Positions 45,753 to 55,804 of a stretch of 64,000 bases of DNA are shown here, piece by piece. Position 1 is the stretch's first letter. Each line of letters starts with the position of its first letter. The notes below the pieces were generated by a model. The model saw only the letters and a list, made by a program, of their open reading frames with translations, was not told where the DNA came from and did not search any database. Location: contig NBIV01000260.1 in the NCBI GenBank assembly GCA_003194525.1, positions 51,101-115,100 of the forward strand, given 5' to 3'. This stretch comes from Gracilariopsis chorda (lineage: Eukaryota; Rhodophyta; Florideophyceae; Gracilariales; Gracilariaceae). The position numbers were made by a program, and so were the translations under genes.

Positions 45753-46312
45753 TTAGTATGCGTGCGCTTTGCAGATGGGGCACGAATTGCGTTTGTTGAG
45801 CCATAGATCGACGCACTTTTGTGGGGGCGGGGGGGGGGGCAGCAGGGGATGAAGGGAAGACAGTTAGATAATGGGGGTGTGTGTGACGGGATTGGTGCAA
45901 GTGGATGTGTAGGAAAGAACTGTACCTGAGCGTGGAAGGGGTGGTTGCAAGGGAGTCGTCGAACAGTCTCACGTGGCTGGTACGGGGCGAGACAGATGGC
46001 GCATTTGTGCGGACTCGAGAGGTGGGAGTCGGAGGGGGATTGATGGGGGTTCGAGGGGGAGCACACGGTCTCTGTTGGCAAGGCGTTAATAAGCGATTGC
46101 GAAAGTCCATGTTGGACAAAGTTTGAGAGCAGCATATCGAGTAGAATGGATGGTATGTCGGTTGGCTCGTTTATTCGACGCGGTAAGCAAGAGGTGAAAG
46201 CGTGGAAGAATGGGTGTAACGGCGACGGTGTTTTCTCGGATTGACAGGGCTGATGAGATGTTGGTGTTGGTGAGAGGGCGATATCGAAGAAGTCGAATAA
46301 GATGAGATCCAT
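45753..46312 (-). CDS. RING-H2 protein (probable E3 ubiquitin ligase), two exons
   Basis: Exon 1 is 46312-45926 (129 codons), intron 45925-45816, exon 2 is 45815-45753 (20 codons plus stop). The unspliced frame loses the RING halfway. Removing the 110-nt GT-AG intron joins CAICLAPYQPRETVRRLPCNHPFHAQ (26 residues here named only by its Cys/His pattern: CAIC, then CNHPFH) to CVDLWLNKRNSCPIC. This completes a C3H2C3 RING-H2: Cx2C, CxH, x2Hx2C, x10, Cx2C. The product is 149 residues, with an N-terminal Ser/Pro-rich half and no membrane segment. RING-H2 proteins bring E2 enzymes to substrates for ubiquitylation; the target is unknown. The intron ends in a C-rich tract before ACAAAAG, a normal acceptor. 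The splicing is my inference, strongly supported by the domain. Confidence 0.85.
45816..45925 (-). other. 110-nt GT-AG intron in the RING-H2 gene
   Basis: Donor CTCAG|GTACAG, acceptor CAAAAG|TGCGTC, with a long C-rich tract before the acceptor. Splicing keeps the frame and restores the second half of the RING. It falls between the histidine part and the last cysteines of the domain. Confidence 0.85.
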
Positions 46313-47317
46313 GGTGTGTGAGCGGTGTGAGCGGGGGTGTGGAAGAGAGGAAGGGTGGGTGCGCGCGCGTTTTAAGTAGAGGGGGAGATGAGAGCGCATG
46401 GGGTGCGGATTGGGAGTGCGAGTGGACGAAGGGATGGGAGGAGGGTGTGGTGAGAGGGCTGAGTGAGTTGGCGAGAGATGCAAACGCGATGAAGTGCAAC
46501 GATGCGCAGCTGGGTAACCGTTTGGCGCACCAACGGCGCCAACAAATGCACGCGCGTAGCGCCGCCCAAAGGCGCGCCACTAAGATACAGACAGTTAAAC
46601 AGCAGAAGCGCGAAGCGCAACGTTCGCTGCCCGAAACGCAACGCGGCGGCAAGTGGGTGGTGGTCGCACCGTTTCGATTCGTTACGGGCGGGAAAGCGGC
46701 GCGCGGTGGCGCTGCGCAACAGCGGCTGCGCGCCACAGCAGCTGCGCGCCACAGCAGCAGCGCGCGCGCGCTGCACGTTGCGCTTGCGTTTGGCGAGCGG
46801 AGAGGGCGGGCGAAACGAAACGCACGCTGTCCCGGCGCCGTTGCATCGCTTCCCGTCCGCGCCCGCCCTTCGTGCTCCGCCCCTCCAAACGCAACGCGCA
46901 CGCGCTCGCGCCGTCCTACAGTACAGTGCGCGCGTAGCGAGCGTAGCACCAGCTCCACCAATGGGCGCGCGCGCTGACAGTGCACCTCCATACAGCCCTC
47001 TCCCCCCGTCCAATCAGCGAGCGGCAAGACCCGCCCAGTCGCACAAATTCGGCACGCCATCTTTATTTCTATCTACTCCCCAACTCCCCACCAACCCCCC
47101 CCTCCCCCTTACTGTTTGTGTCGCACAGTGCTTACCCAACACCATCTCACACCAACCCCCGCCCCCGGAATTCGCGTCCAACCCCTCAACTAGCCCTCTC
47201 TTCTTTCATATTTTCCCCCCGCGTCCGCCTCGCTGCTGCGTCCCTGCCGCGTCCCCACTCCCACCCCACCTCCAAAAACCGTGTCACCTTATATCTTCGA
47301 CTGATCCCGCGTCCAAC
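46313..47317. promoter_or_regulatory. GC-rich divergent upstream region
   Basis: It separates the starts of the RING gene (minus) and the disordered-protein gene (plus). The GC-rich middle has tandem copies of gcgcgccacagcagct (about 46730-46770). Long open frames run through it on both strands, but their composition (Arg/Ala/Cys) and overlap point to GC-rich non-coding DNA. Confidence 0.5.
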
Positions 47318-48806
47318 ATGCGCTCTCCGCCCCCACCGGCTTTGAAAAACGTCATGGTGGCCCGTCCGGGCGCCAATCCCGGCGTCGTCGCCCGCCGCGA
47401 TAACCTCCTCACCACCGCCGTCTTCGCCGCAGAGGAGTCCCACGAACCCCGCTCCTCGCGCCCTCTCTCCGTCCTAGCCCGCGTGCAGCGTCGCGTCAGT
47501 CGCTGGGGCGACTCCCTGCGAAGACGCACGCGTCAGGAGCGACGCGTTCCCCGTCATCTCGTCCAGTCTCATCATGTCGCCTTTGACAGGAACGGAAACG
47601 CCGCACAACCCCCGCCTGCACCCCCGCAATCCGAATCCACCTCGTCCAATCTCTCCGACGCTCTCGCCAGTCAGGTGCTCCTTCACCGCGAGCGCATCCT
47701 CCGCATGGAGCGTGAGAAGAAGGAGAGAGACGTCACCTCACTCACCTTTGATGACATTGACGAAGACGACCACCACGACGAGAGAGCCGTCTCCTCGCTG
47801 CGTGAGCCGTGGTCAAGACGTGTTCGACAGGTTGGCGCCCGGGAGGATGACGACACCTTGCTCATGCTTCCGCGCCTTTCCTCCATTTCGTTCTCGGCGG
47901 CCGGCGAACCTGTCGCCGTAGAGCCTGCCAAAGTGCGCCAATTACCGCGACTCTCCGGCTTGATGCCGACTCGTGCCTCCCCGCGCTCGCCTTCCTCGCC
48001 CGTTGCTTCGGGCAGTCCGGTATCCTCCACCAGCCGCTCCGCAAGCACCGCTAGCAGCGGCAGAAAGCGTGCAGCCAAACCTCAACCCGTACAAACTCCC
48101 GACAAACATCATCCAAACCCCTTTGCAGCCAATTCTCCCCATCCAGCAATGTACCGTCTGCCGACAGCGCTCAATAATCGCGACGTTGAAAGGGAAATGC
48201 AACAAGCCATTGTTGAAGTGGCCTCGGAGGGCGGGTCGGAAGCTGATACCGACTCTCCACGCCCGAGGAGCCCGTGCGAGAGAAGGATACCGGGATTTAA
48301 CTTTGATGTCACCAATGGTCGAGTCATGTCCGATGTTCATCATGAAATGCGTATCCCGCGTTCGCAACCCTTCACAAGACGTGCCAACTCCTCCCTCTAC
48401 GCCACTACAACGGAGAGCGAAGAGGATGAGGTTGATGCTCACCAACAGATTGATGACTCCTTCGAACACGTGGAAGAGCGCCCTTTTTTTTCGAAGCCTT
48501 GAGCTAGCAGATCACGTGAACCGAAAAAAAACGCCCACGCGGAGGAGCTATGAAATGTATGAGGACGACTACCTCAGCTTCCAAGGATTCCGTTCCAGCT
48601 CGTCAGAGCGACCACATCATCAAAGCATGAGTTCGCTTCTTCGCTCCAGGCGTATTTCCTCAGTCACGGACTCACCCTCTGAGGATTCCGATGAACTTTT
48701 GCGATCCCGCCGTGGGGCTTCCCGGCACGGTAAGGGTAGGAATGCCTTCTTGGGCCCGAGACGCCATCGCAGGCATCACTCGTTGAGTGCCCGAACGACG
48801 CCTTGA
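47318..48806 (+). CDS. Ser/Arg-rich disordered protein, unknown function, with an apparent frameshift
   Basis: The family is not recognised. From the ATG at 47318 the frame runs 394 codons to a stop at 48500-48502. It is rich in Ser, Arg, Pro and acidic residues, with short ordered-looking pieces (LASQVLLHRERILRMEREKK, FNFDVTNGRVMSDVHHEM). At a run of eight T (48484-48491), just before that stop, the neighbouring frame takes over without a break in composition: SYEMYEDDYLSFQGFRSSSS, SLLRSRRISSVTDSPSEDS, ending at 48806. A single extra T, a sequencing error, or a real frameshift would explain this, so I give the gene the longer extent. SP and RxxS sites suggest heavy phosphorylation. Convergent with the cytochrome b5 reductase gene. 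Confidence 0.6.
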
Positions 48807-49235
48807 TCAGTGCGGGTAGGTGGACGTGTCATGTGAAATGCCAACCTATACACACAGGTGTTTGAATTGCAAACTGCTAATATATATATATATATAAAAC
48901 TGTGCAAATGAACAAACGGGCAAAGCAAACTGCGAAAAGCTAGTGGGTTTTTTTTAGACGCAGCTCAGGGCCGAGTGGCTTTGTAGCTGTACGACGCTGA
49001 ACGTGATGATCATCGTTTCCGAAATCATCTTCGAATGTATATCGTAAAGAAAAGAAGGCAAGGGGGTCGCTGTACAAATTGTGCTGAGCCAGTTTCAGCC
49101 GCAGCCACGCGCGTGTGTGCACCCCCAACCCCCTCGAGTCGGCTATATAGCCATGAGCGGTATCCCTATCGCTTTTCTACCATATGTTTTGGAGGCAATG
49201 TCTCTTGGGTGGGTGCCGATCCAAGATCATCTTGC
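48807..49235. other. Convergent intergenic region
   Basis: 3' regions of the Ser/Arg-rich gene and the cytochrome b5 reductase gene. It contains a (TA)n run at 48880-48896. No gene seen. Confidence 0.6.
48880..48896. repeat. (TA)n microsatellite
   Basis: About eight TA units in the convergent 3' region between the Ser/Arg-rich gene and the cytochrome b5 reductase gene. Confidence 0.9.
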
Positions 49236-50093
49236 TCAGAACTTGAATACTTGCGAATCTGGGTATCCCATCTCGGCAACGATTGCCTTCATCGCCTTGT
49301 TCATCGGCGGCGGCCCGCACATGAGCACCAGTGTATGGTCGTCCGGTTTTCCAAAGCGATCCTCAAGAATATCCTTGGTCACAAACCCAACACCACCGTC
49401 CCAACCTGAGGGAGGGTTATTGAGCACGTAGTACACCGAAAAGCGACGTTCCGTCCGCGCTATTTCGTCCAGTTCATCTCGCAGCAGAACATCGTCTTCT
49501 GTCACGTTGGCAAATACAAGCGAGATCTCTGTGGTATCTCCCGGATCGCTCAAAATGGCTCTGAACACCTGCCACATTGGCGTGATGCCGGTACCTCCGC
49601 AAACCATGTTCATCCTTCGGTAAGCGTTTCTGGTGTAAGAAAACTTGCCCAGAGGACCGCGCACATCCACCGCTTCGCCGATGCGCAGGCTGTCCAAATA
49701 CCGCGACATAAGTCCGTGAGGTGCTGGATAGATTTTCAGCATCAGTTCAAAGTAGCCCCGGCAGTCCTCGGGTGAAATGGGTGTGTACGGTCGACGAACC
49801 TCTTTTCCGTCAATTACGGTGCGTAGAGAAATGTGACGACCGAGCGGAAGACCGAGCTTGGCATTTTCGGAAGGAAGCGCAAATCGGAAGATTCGGGTGT
49901 TGTGTGATACGCGACGTTTCTCCAGCAGGGGGTATTCCTCGTATGTGGTGGTCAGAGCACCGGATGTGCTCGTTGAGGCTGTCGTCAGCACAATTTGGGT
50001 GACTCCGATCACCAGAACGGCGAGACACGTTCCGGCAACAACGCCTGGGTTTTCTCGGGCGTAATCGATCGCTTGATCTATGATAGACGCCAT
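49236..50093 (-). CDS. NADH-cytochrome b5 reductase, membrane-anchored
   Basis: FAD enzyme that passes electrons from NADH to cytochrome b5 for fatty-acid desaturation, sterol synthesis and similar reactions, at the ER or outer mitochondrial membrane. The 285-residue protein has an N-terminal hydrophobic anchor (about 17-38). The FAD-binding motif RPYTPIS is at 101-107 and GPLGKF at 146-151. The NADH-binding motif GGTGITPM is at 166-173 and CGPPPM at about 259-264; it ends QVFKF as family members do. All expected motifs are intact and the length is normal. The start is an ATG with no better alternative. It is followed at about 370 bp (upstream, same strand) by the NELF-C/D gene. Confidence 0.95.
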   Translation of the reverse strand: MASIIDQAIDYARENPGVVAGTCLAVLVIGVTQIVLTTASTSTSGALTTTYEEYPLLEKRRVSHNTRIFRFALPSENAKLGLPLGRHISLRTVIDGKEVRRPYTPISPEDCRGYFELMLKIYPAPHGLMSRYLDSLRIGEAVDVRGPLGKFSYTRNAYRRMNMVCGGTGITPMWQVFRAILSDPGDTTEISLVFANVTEDDVLLRDELDEIARTERRFSVYYVLNNPPSGWDGGVGFVTKDILEDRFGKPDDHTLVLMCGPPPMNKAMKAIVAEMGYPDSQVFKF

Positions 50094-50466
50094 GACGAGC
50101 GTTTGTGTCAGAATAGGTGTTCAAACTCCTTGTTCAGCAGCTGACGGTGGTTCCGTTGGTAGTCCGTGACCGCTGTGGTTCTACTCGACTGCTTAATAAA
50201 CCTGCTCAAGTACTGTATCAAGCGCTGGGTTCAAACTCTTCCGCTACTCACATCCATGGCAATACAAGCCGGCTCGCAGGAACGAGGTGCATTGGTCAAC
50301 AAGGGTTGTCGCAGAATTTATTTGAAATTCACTTTTCACTTACCTGCCCTGCATTGCGCAGCGACTCTCTCACATACATGCATAATACTGTGCCCTTGGC
50401 CCGCCGTTTGGCGCCAGAAAAGCTTTCGGTCGTTCTTTCTTTCTTGACTCCCACTAGTTGAAGCGA
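50094..50466. other. Intergenic region between NELF-C/D and cytochrome b5 reductase genes
   Basis: 373 bp between two minus-strand genes, holding the 3' end of the first and promoter of the second. No feature recognised. Confidence 0.5.
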
Positions 50467-52299
50467 TTATGTCCTCCCTGCTTCTTGCAGACGTGAAATA
50501 CGTTGCTTGGTTTCATTATCTAGGGCAGCTTCCACTCGCTCATGGCGGACCAAGCGTGAAACTTTTCCCCAAAGCTCCTCACTAAACGGGATTGAAATAG
50601 TATCGAGCAATCCAGATATGAACCGTCGCAAGTGGGCCTTATCAACACGCTCGTCACCCGCCCAGTTCGTATAGAACGCATCCACAACCTCAGGAGTCAT
50701 TTGAATACGCGCTAAAGCAATGATATATTTGATGTAATTGTCACGCATGTCCTCAATTTGTGTTATGTCCAACCCGGGATAGTCTCTGACAAATGCCTCG
50801 TGAACAGCATCCAAGATTCGAGGCCGAAGCTGAAGGTGTACTTCCGCAACCGCTTGTAGAAAAGCGAGGTGCCTCGGAGCTGTCTTTTCCAAAGCTCTCA
50901 CATTCTCCTCGGTTCCTTTCAGACCCTCTCGTGCCCACATGTATACTGCAGACGCCATCAGTGGATCCCCCACGGCGTCAACCAATGTCTTTGCGTGACC
51001 CTTCTTTATCTTGTACCAGGGCGTTCCAGGCGGGCACGCTTCGCACGCAGCTGCAATACTATCAAAGCGTTCCACTATGGCCTTGAGATTGTTTCTGAAG
51101 CTTTCCCGGAGCGGCGGAGTATCAAGTACCGAGTGAATGCTGCTTTCTGGCATAGTCCTGAACATCTCAATGTACGCCAAGAGCAATACCATACATCTTC
51201 GCTTCGCAGTATCGGGAACCTTTTCCTTGCTATACGACCGATGGTAATGGCTGAATGTGGCGTTCATGAGGTCGTCCAGTACCTCTTTGTGGCAAAGCGT
51301 TTCGATCAAAAATACCTTCTCTGCAGTTGACAAGTCTGCTGTGCCGTCCATGATCTTGTCGCCGTCTTGAATGATTCCAGACATGTCTATATCCCCAAAG
51401 ATGAATCCGTAAACTTCAACAAGGATTCTCACATCTTGTTCAGAAGAGCGTATCGTACCCCCGCTGACCATAACGTTGACAAGAGCATCAACTAAACTTC
51501 TTCTAATCGTAACTCCTGCTGCCGCTGCATCGATCAGGATGAACATGCGAAATATTTCATGCTTCTTCTCCTGCTCCGATACTGAAGTTCCCGCGACACC
51601 ATTCAGAACAATGCGCTGTCTCACTTCCTCGCCGATACGTTTGTACAAACCGCTTATAGCAATTTGACCAGAGCGTCTTGAAAGAGAACAAAGATATCTC
51701 AACCCAACAATGAGCGTATGTTCATCATACGCGCACATAGCTGATATCCGTTCCCATAAATGTCGAACGGACTTGTCCTTAGCGACAGCAGCGCTAGAAA
51801 AGAATGCTGAAAACTGTTCTTCCATACCCAGGATAAAGTTATCGGCAGAAGCAACCACATCAAGGTCCAGTCCGGCGTCCTTGAGTCTTTTCTCCCGTAT
51901 CAACATATTGTGCAGATTGCTTCCTTTGTGACGCATTGCAATTTGACTCACAATCGCACTCCATCTGTCCGACGACACGACCTGAGCCAGAATTTCCTTC
52001 GCGCCAGGCTTCGCTAGCGCTTCGTTGAGCCTCGAAATCATGTTTGCTTCGTTGGCTAGTATAGATGTTTGAAAGGCGCTCTCGAGAATGTTTGTGCCAT
52101 CGCCATAGATATCAATCCACTCCGTGACCAGTCGCAGCATCTGAGGAAAACCCTCATAACTTTGATGCAAAGATTCGCAGGCATCAAACAGGGCGCCACC
52201 GGCTTGAACGTGAGTTGTGAGCATGTCTATCAAGTTGTCTTCGAAAATGGCATCATCAGCATCGAACGGGGTCGTGAAGCCCGTGGCCGGTTCGTTCAT
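50467..52299 (-). CDS. Negative elongation factor subunit C/D (TH1 family)
   Basis: NELF holds RNA polymerase II paused near promoters; C/D is its helical scaffold and pairs with NELF-A. I assign the 610-residue, all-helical product from a series of blocks in the family's order. HVQAGGALFDACESLHQSY and MLRLVTEWI correspond to the N-terminal FQAGG...LLAEWL region. LKDAGLDLDVVASADNFILG matches the ISDAG segment. YDEHTLIVGLRYL corresponds to HGEHTYLFAQA. LALLDEI-like APRHLAFLQAVAEVHLQLRP and DAFYTNW to the C-terminal region near YVLPVVSYI. Length is close to animal NELF-C/D (about 590). The start is the ATG at 52299 (MNEPATG). NELF is missing from yeast and land plants, so presence here is notable. 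No database search was possible; a distant helical-repeat protein is the alternative. Confidence 0.7.
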   Translation of the reverse strand: MNEPATGFTTPFDADDAIFEDNLIDMLTTHVQAGGALFDACESLHQSYEGFPQMLRLVTEWIDIYGDGTNILESAFQTSILANEANMISRLNEALAKPGAKEILAQVVSSDRWSAIVSQIAMRHKGSNLHNMLIREKRLKDAGLDLDVVASADNFILGMEEQFSAFFSSAAVAKDKSVRHLWERISAMCAYDEHTLIVGLRYLCSLSRRSGQIAISGLYKRIGEEVRQRIVLNGVAGTSVSEQEKKHEIFRMFILIDAAAAGVTIRRSLVDALVNVMVSGGTIRSSEQDVRILVEVYGFIFGDIDMSGIIQDGDKIMDGTADLSTAEKVFLIETLCHKEVLDDLMNATFSHYHRSYSKEKVPDTAKRRCMVLLLAYIEMFRTMPESSIHSVLDTPPLRESFRNNLKAIVERFDSIAAACEACPPGTPWYKIKKGHAKTLVDAVGDPLMASAVYMWAREGLKGTEENVRALEKTAPRHLAFLQAVAEVHLQLRPRILDAVHEAFVRDYPGLDITQIEDMRDNYIKYIIALARIQMTPEVVDAFYTNWAGDERVDKAHLRRFISGLLDTISIPFSEELWGKVSRLVRHERVEAALDNETKQRISRLQEAGRT

Positions 52300-53150
52300 G
52301 ATTACCGAAGTTGCTGTTGGAGGGTGAAGACAAAAAGCCCCACTTTCGGCGGACAGAATCAGTCTGCGGCGACGTTCGTGAAACAGCTGGAAAGAGAAAC
52401 AGCAGTATGGTACTCGGCACAGGTACAAGAGGTGAGAGAGAAGCTCTCCACACGTTTTCGCAGGTGCGCTTTCTAAAACAAAGAGCTGCAATTCAACAAG
52501 TGAATGCAGCCCATAAGATCTTGTCTAGACTAAGCGCTCCAAATCTGTGCTTTCAAGCTTGGAATATCGGATATCGTCTACAAGTGCTTTGAAGCCAGCT
52601 GTACCTTGGGCAAAAACTGAACCAGGCGTAACAAATACCGAGAATAGACGGGGGTTTAGGAGTCAAACAGCGGCAAAATATGTACAAAGGTAGATACGAA
52701 GGTAAAGGGTTACTTTTCGTACTCGTTAGTTTCGAAAGATGCAAAAGAAAAACACGGCGATTGTTTGCTGATGGAAAACGCTTATGTCTACCAAAGGTTC
52801 AAAGAGGTGGCAGTCGTCCTCATGTTCATCCGTGCCATCCTCAGACGTCGATCTTACCACGCTCGAGCCTCCTCAATCCTTGGTTCTTTTTGACGTACGG
52901 GCTCCGTACAGATACCGCTAAGTATAATTGTAAACGAGTATAATTTGTATTTGCAGGAATAAGTTGTGTAAGGCTGACATTACAGAAAGGTCGACGACGG
53001 GATGGAGAACTTGGCGCTAGAGTTACGTCCATGCCGCCTGGATCGCCCACCATCCTCCGCGTTCGCCCCAGACACCACCATCCCCTCTGACCTCTCTCGT
53101 GCCGCCGCGAGTGAAAGGGCTCCTTCTTCTTCACCGCGATATAACGCAAA
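52300..53150. promoter_or_regulatory. Divergent upstream region of NELF-C/D and eL37
   Basis: 850 bp between the ATG of NELF-C/D (minus) and of eL37 (plus), presumably containing both promoters. No gene recognised, and no clear TATA box. Confidence 0.45.
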
Positions 53151-53546
53151 ATGGTAAGTCGCAAATCCGTCTTACGAATCCGCAAAATCCACCCTCAGCA
53201 TTCCAAACAATCGTGCATCCTAACACTCCCTCACCAAATCTGTTCCACACCGCTCTCGAACCTGGCGCGATAGACGAAAGGAACCTCAAGTTTCGGAAAG
53301 CGTACAAGCAAGTCACACACCCTATGCGTGCGTTGCGGACGTCGATCGTACCATATTCAAAAGAAGCAATGCGCCTCATGCGGTTATCCTTGCGCCAAGA
53401 AGAGGACGTACAACTGGTCTGTGAAGTCGAAGAGGAGGCGTACAACCGGTACCGGTCGTCTCCGTCACTTGCGACACTTGTCTCGTCGCTTTAAGAATGG
53501 CTTCCGCGAAGGCACCGCAGCGCAGAAGATCACCTCCGTAGCGTGA
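53151..53546 (+). CDS. RPL37: 60S ribosomal protein eL37, two exons
   Basis: Exon 1 is only the ATG (53151-53153). The intron is 53154-53273 and exon 2 is 53274-53546. After splicing the 91-residue product starts [11 protein letters not shown] and carries the zinc ribbon C19VRC22 and C34ASC37. [25 protein letters not shown] and [13 protein letters not shown] are all diagnostic of eL37. The protein sits near the exit tunnel region of the large subunit, binding rRNA. An intron directly behind the start codon is common in ribosomal protein genes of intron-poor eukaryotes. Without splicing there is no ATG for this frame; the donor GTAAGT is a perfect consensus. Convergent with the Rpr2-like gene. 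Confidence 0.95.
53154..53273 (+). other. 120-nt GT-AG intron of eL37
   Basis: Donor ATG|GTAAGT, acceptor GCGATAG|ACGAAAGG. Removing it fuses the start codon to [10 protein letters not shown], the invariant eL37 N-terminus. Confidence 0.92.
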
Positions 53547-53690
53547 TCTGCTCGGGACTTCCTCCGCATGTGCCTTGGAATAGGAGTAGCGTTTGTAAAA
53601 CTGCGACTGCTTGCTGAACGGCCATTTCATTTATGTTATCAGTTAGTACTGCCTGCGATACACATGCACTTGCCGCCATACCATCACTAC

Positions 53691-54299
53691 CTATACCGGT
53701 TCAAACAAAAATGATGTAGCCAACCCACTCTTAGGACGAGGTGTACCTCGATCATCGTCATTGCCCCGCCCCAATGTCCGACGTTTCCGTTTCTTTTTGT
53801 TAGTGCTTTTAGTGCCAGGTGTGCTTTTCTTTTCACCCCCACGGCTTTTCTTTGATACCAATGCCTTGTCCTCTGCATCCCCCTTTCCGTTTCCATCACC
53901 ACCAACCTGCCTTCTGGAATTCTTCTGCACCGTTTTACGAAAAGACCTCATTTCAGCGGCATCGGCTTCAGGTCTACAGCCCCGTTGTACGCCAGGAAGG
54001 GCGTTTGAACTTCCACACGCAGCGCATGTGCTAATCACCATGTTGCGAAACGCCTCACGCCTCCGTCGCGTGGTCTTCTTCACAGGTCGGATACGCACAC
54101 GGGAAGTAGACATCAATGCTGCGCATTTATGACAGTGACTCCGTTTCGCAAACGCGGATATTGAGTCCTCGGGCACTGCGCGTCGAAGCGAAGCCGCCAG
54201 TCGACGAGAAACACTTGGAGCGACTGCCTTCATTACGTTCGCCGCAGTCCATAGGTGCTCGAGGGTTGGTAGATGAGGTGGGAACGATTCTGATTCCAT
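53691..54299 (-). CDS. RNase P/MRP protein subunit, Rpr2/Rpp21/Snm1 type
   Basis: Protein subunit of the ribonucleoprotein that removes tRNA 5' leaders (RNase P) or processes pre-rRNA (MRP). The 202-residue product has a helical N-terminus (LWTAANVMKAVAPSVSRRLA). Next is a zinc site C56HKC59 ... C92AAC95 spaced as in Rpr2/Rpp21, with the basic stretch VRIRPVKKTTRRRREAFRN between; TCAACG matches the closing TCxxCG. The C-terminal half is Lys-rich (NKKKRKRRTLGRG), consistent with RNA binding and nuclear or nucleolar location. Sequence alone does not tell P from MRP. The start is the ATG at 54299 (MESESF); further upstream only a TTG is available. Confidence 0.7.
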   Translation of the reverse strand: MESESFPPHLPTLEHLWTAANVMKAVAPSVSRRLAASLRRAVPEDSISAFAKRSHCHKCAALMSTSRVRIRPVKKTTRRRREAFRNMVISTCAACGSSNALPGVQRGCRPEADAAEMRSFRKTVQKNSRRQVGGDGNGKGDAEDKALVSKKSRGGEKKSTPGTKSTNKKKRKRRTLGRGNDDDRGTPRPKSGLATSFLFEPV

Positions 54300-55100
54300 C
54301 GGCGCAACACTTTCTGAACGTTTGCCGGCGCCGATTGCCAAGAAACTTTTTGTGTCTGCCGGTACACGAGTAAGTTCGGTAACCTACCACCACGCTGTTT
54401 GCTATGACGTGTTTCGCATATGCCGTTGTGCCAAGGCACGTACTCTACCACCCCTAGCACTCGTCTTGAGGGTCAGGAAGCTTTATGAAGATTCCGAGTT
54501 TGACTGCGCAAAGAATGAATGTTTGCAGATGAGATTGAGACGAACGAAAGAGGGCTTCGATCTTATGTCTTACAATGGACAGTCTTACGTACAGTGCGCG
54601 TCAATATTATACATCCGGCATCGTAGGTGGAAAGGGAAAGGGCTAAACTACACGACGTAGATAGTGTAGGCGAGTCAACGCGCATTTGCACCAATAAAAA
54701 GAGAGAGTCAGCGAGCACGTGCCACGGCGAGCTGCACAAGTGCGCGTGCCACTTGAGATCTTACTGTAGCCAATATTACGCCCCTATTTTGGATTTCAAC
54801 CAGTAGATCCGCAGAGTCAGGGCATTCCCTCTATCCCTGCTCTCCCCGTCCGCCAAGTCAGCACAACGCAAATGAGATGTAGATGCAGTCGAGGTTACCG
54901 CGCGGCGTCGTCAAAATGTGTGGGAATGACAGATACGTCAGGTATTACGTTCTCCTTCACATCTTCGACGCCCCTTTGAAAGGCTCCTAACTCCCTCTAC
55001 GTTCTAGTCTCCTTCTCTGAACGCTCTCGTGTATTTTTATATTTCTTTGAGCAATGGAGCAAAAAAAAAGGTTTTGATTACGTAGAAATTCTCCCAAAAC
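54300..55100. other. Boundary between gene island and mobile-DNA region
   Basis: Upstream region of the Rpr2-like gene. A plus-strand frame of 112 codons (54322-54660) has no ATG near its start and no family feature, so I do not call it. Nothing else recognised. Confidence 0.45.
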
Positions 55101-55804
55101 ATGTCCTATATGAAACTTTACGTTGTTCTGGGAGAATCTTTAAAATTGTACGCAACTGGGAATCAGCGATGGCACTGCCAGTTCCGGGATTCTTTTTGCG
55201 GTTTTGAAGGACCATGTAGCCAGAATCCTGATCGCAAAAGGCAAAAAAACATCACCGGTTTCTTTGGTACACAGTTCAATACCTGACTCTGGAATATGTA
55301 GGGATTTGATCTCAGCAGCTATTTTGAACATGGTATCTTTGGCTGGTGTGGGTTTTGCCTTTTATTGGATTGATGCTGAAAAAACTATCGAATTCATTCA
55401 AGGGAAAGGAGGAAAACATACAGGAAGAGAATTTGGAAGTGTTCAAGAAGTGGTTTACCTTTAAAGGTAATGGCCATATAGAGATACACACCGTTGTAGT
55501 CCCGTTGAACATGTCTAACAGTCATTGTGTTTCTTTGGTAGGGAAGAAAATTGTCAATGCGGCGCGAGGAACGCAACAATGGACGGTTTGGTTTGGAGAC
55601 AGTCTTGGAATATCTGTTGATTCAAGGATTCTAAAATTGTTCTCTTTCTTGTTTCCCTTTTGCCTCACAAGAGATGTAGCGCTACGTGCGTTGATATCGG
55701 AGCGGAACTACATATTACAGGTAAAAGGTTTTAAGCGACAAAAGAACTCGCACAGCTGTGGTTGCTATGTTGTTTCCCTTTTCACCATGTTCAGTGCATA
55801 CTAA
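55101..55804 (+). pseudogene. Ulp1/SENP (C48) cysteine-peptidase-like remnant, probably transposon-derived
   Basis: The last 144 codons (ATG at 55373 to the stop at 55804) contain a C48 catalytic core. VVVPLNMSNSHCVSLV holds the His (55523-55525; the usual following Trp is Cys), VWFGDSLG the Asp, and RQKNSHSCGCYVV the Gln and Cys six residues apart, as in Ulp1. The N-terminal part of such domains seems spread over two other frames (55101-55286 and 55204-55464), so the gene is frameshifted. Cellular Ulp1 removes SUMO or similar modifiers; C48 domains also travel with DNA transposons. This one sits 97 bp from an LTR and outside the gene island, which favours a mobile origin. Confidence 0.5.

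Noticed and set aside
45620-46483. Unspliced 287-codon reading of the RING gene
   Set aside because: It reads through the intron and loses the second half of the RING; splicing restores a perfect RING-H2.
46318-47060. Overlapping long frames on both strands in the GC-rich gap
   Set aside because: Arg/Ala/Cys composition and lack of stops only reflect GC content and small tandem repeats.
53099-53494. 131-codon plus-strand frame and minus-strand frames over eL37
   Set aside because: They cross the eL37 intron in the wrong phase; the spliced eL37 frame explains the region completely.
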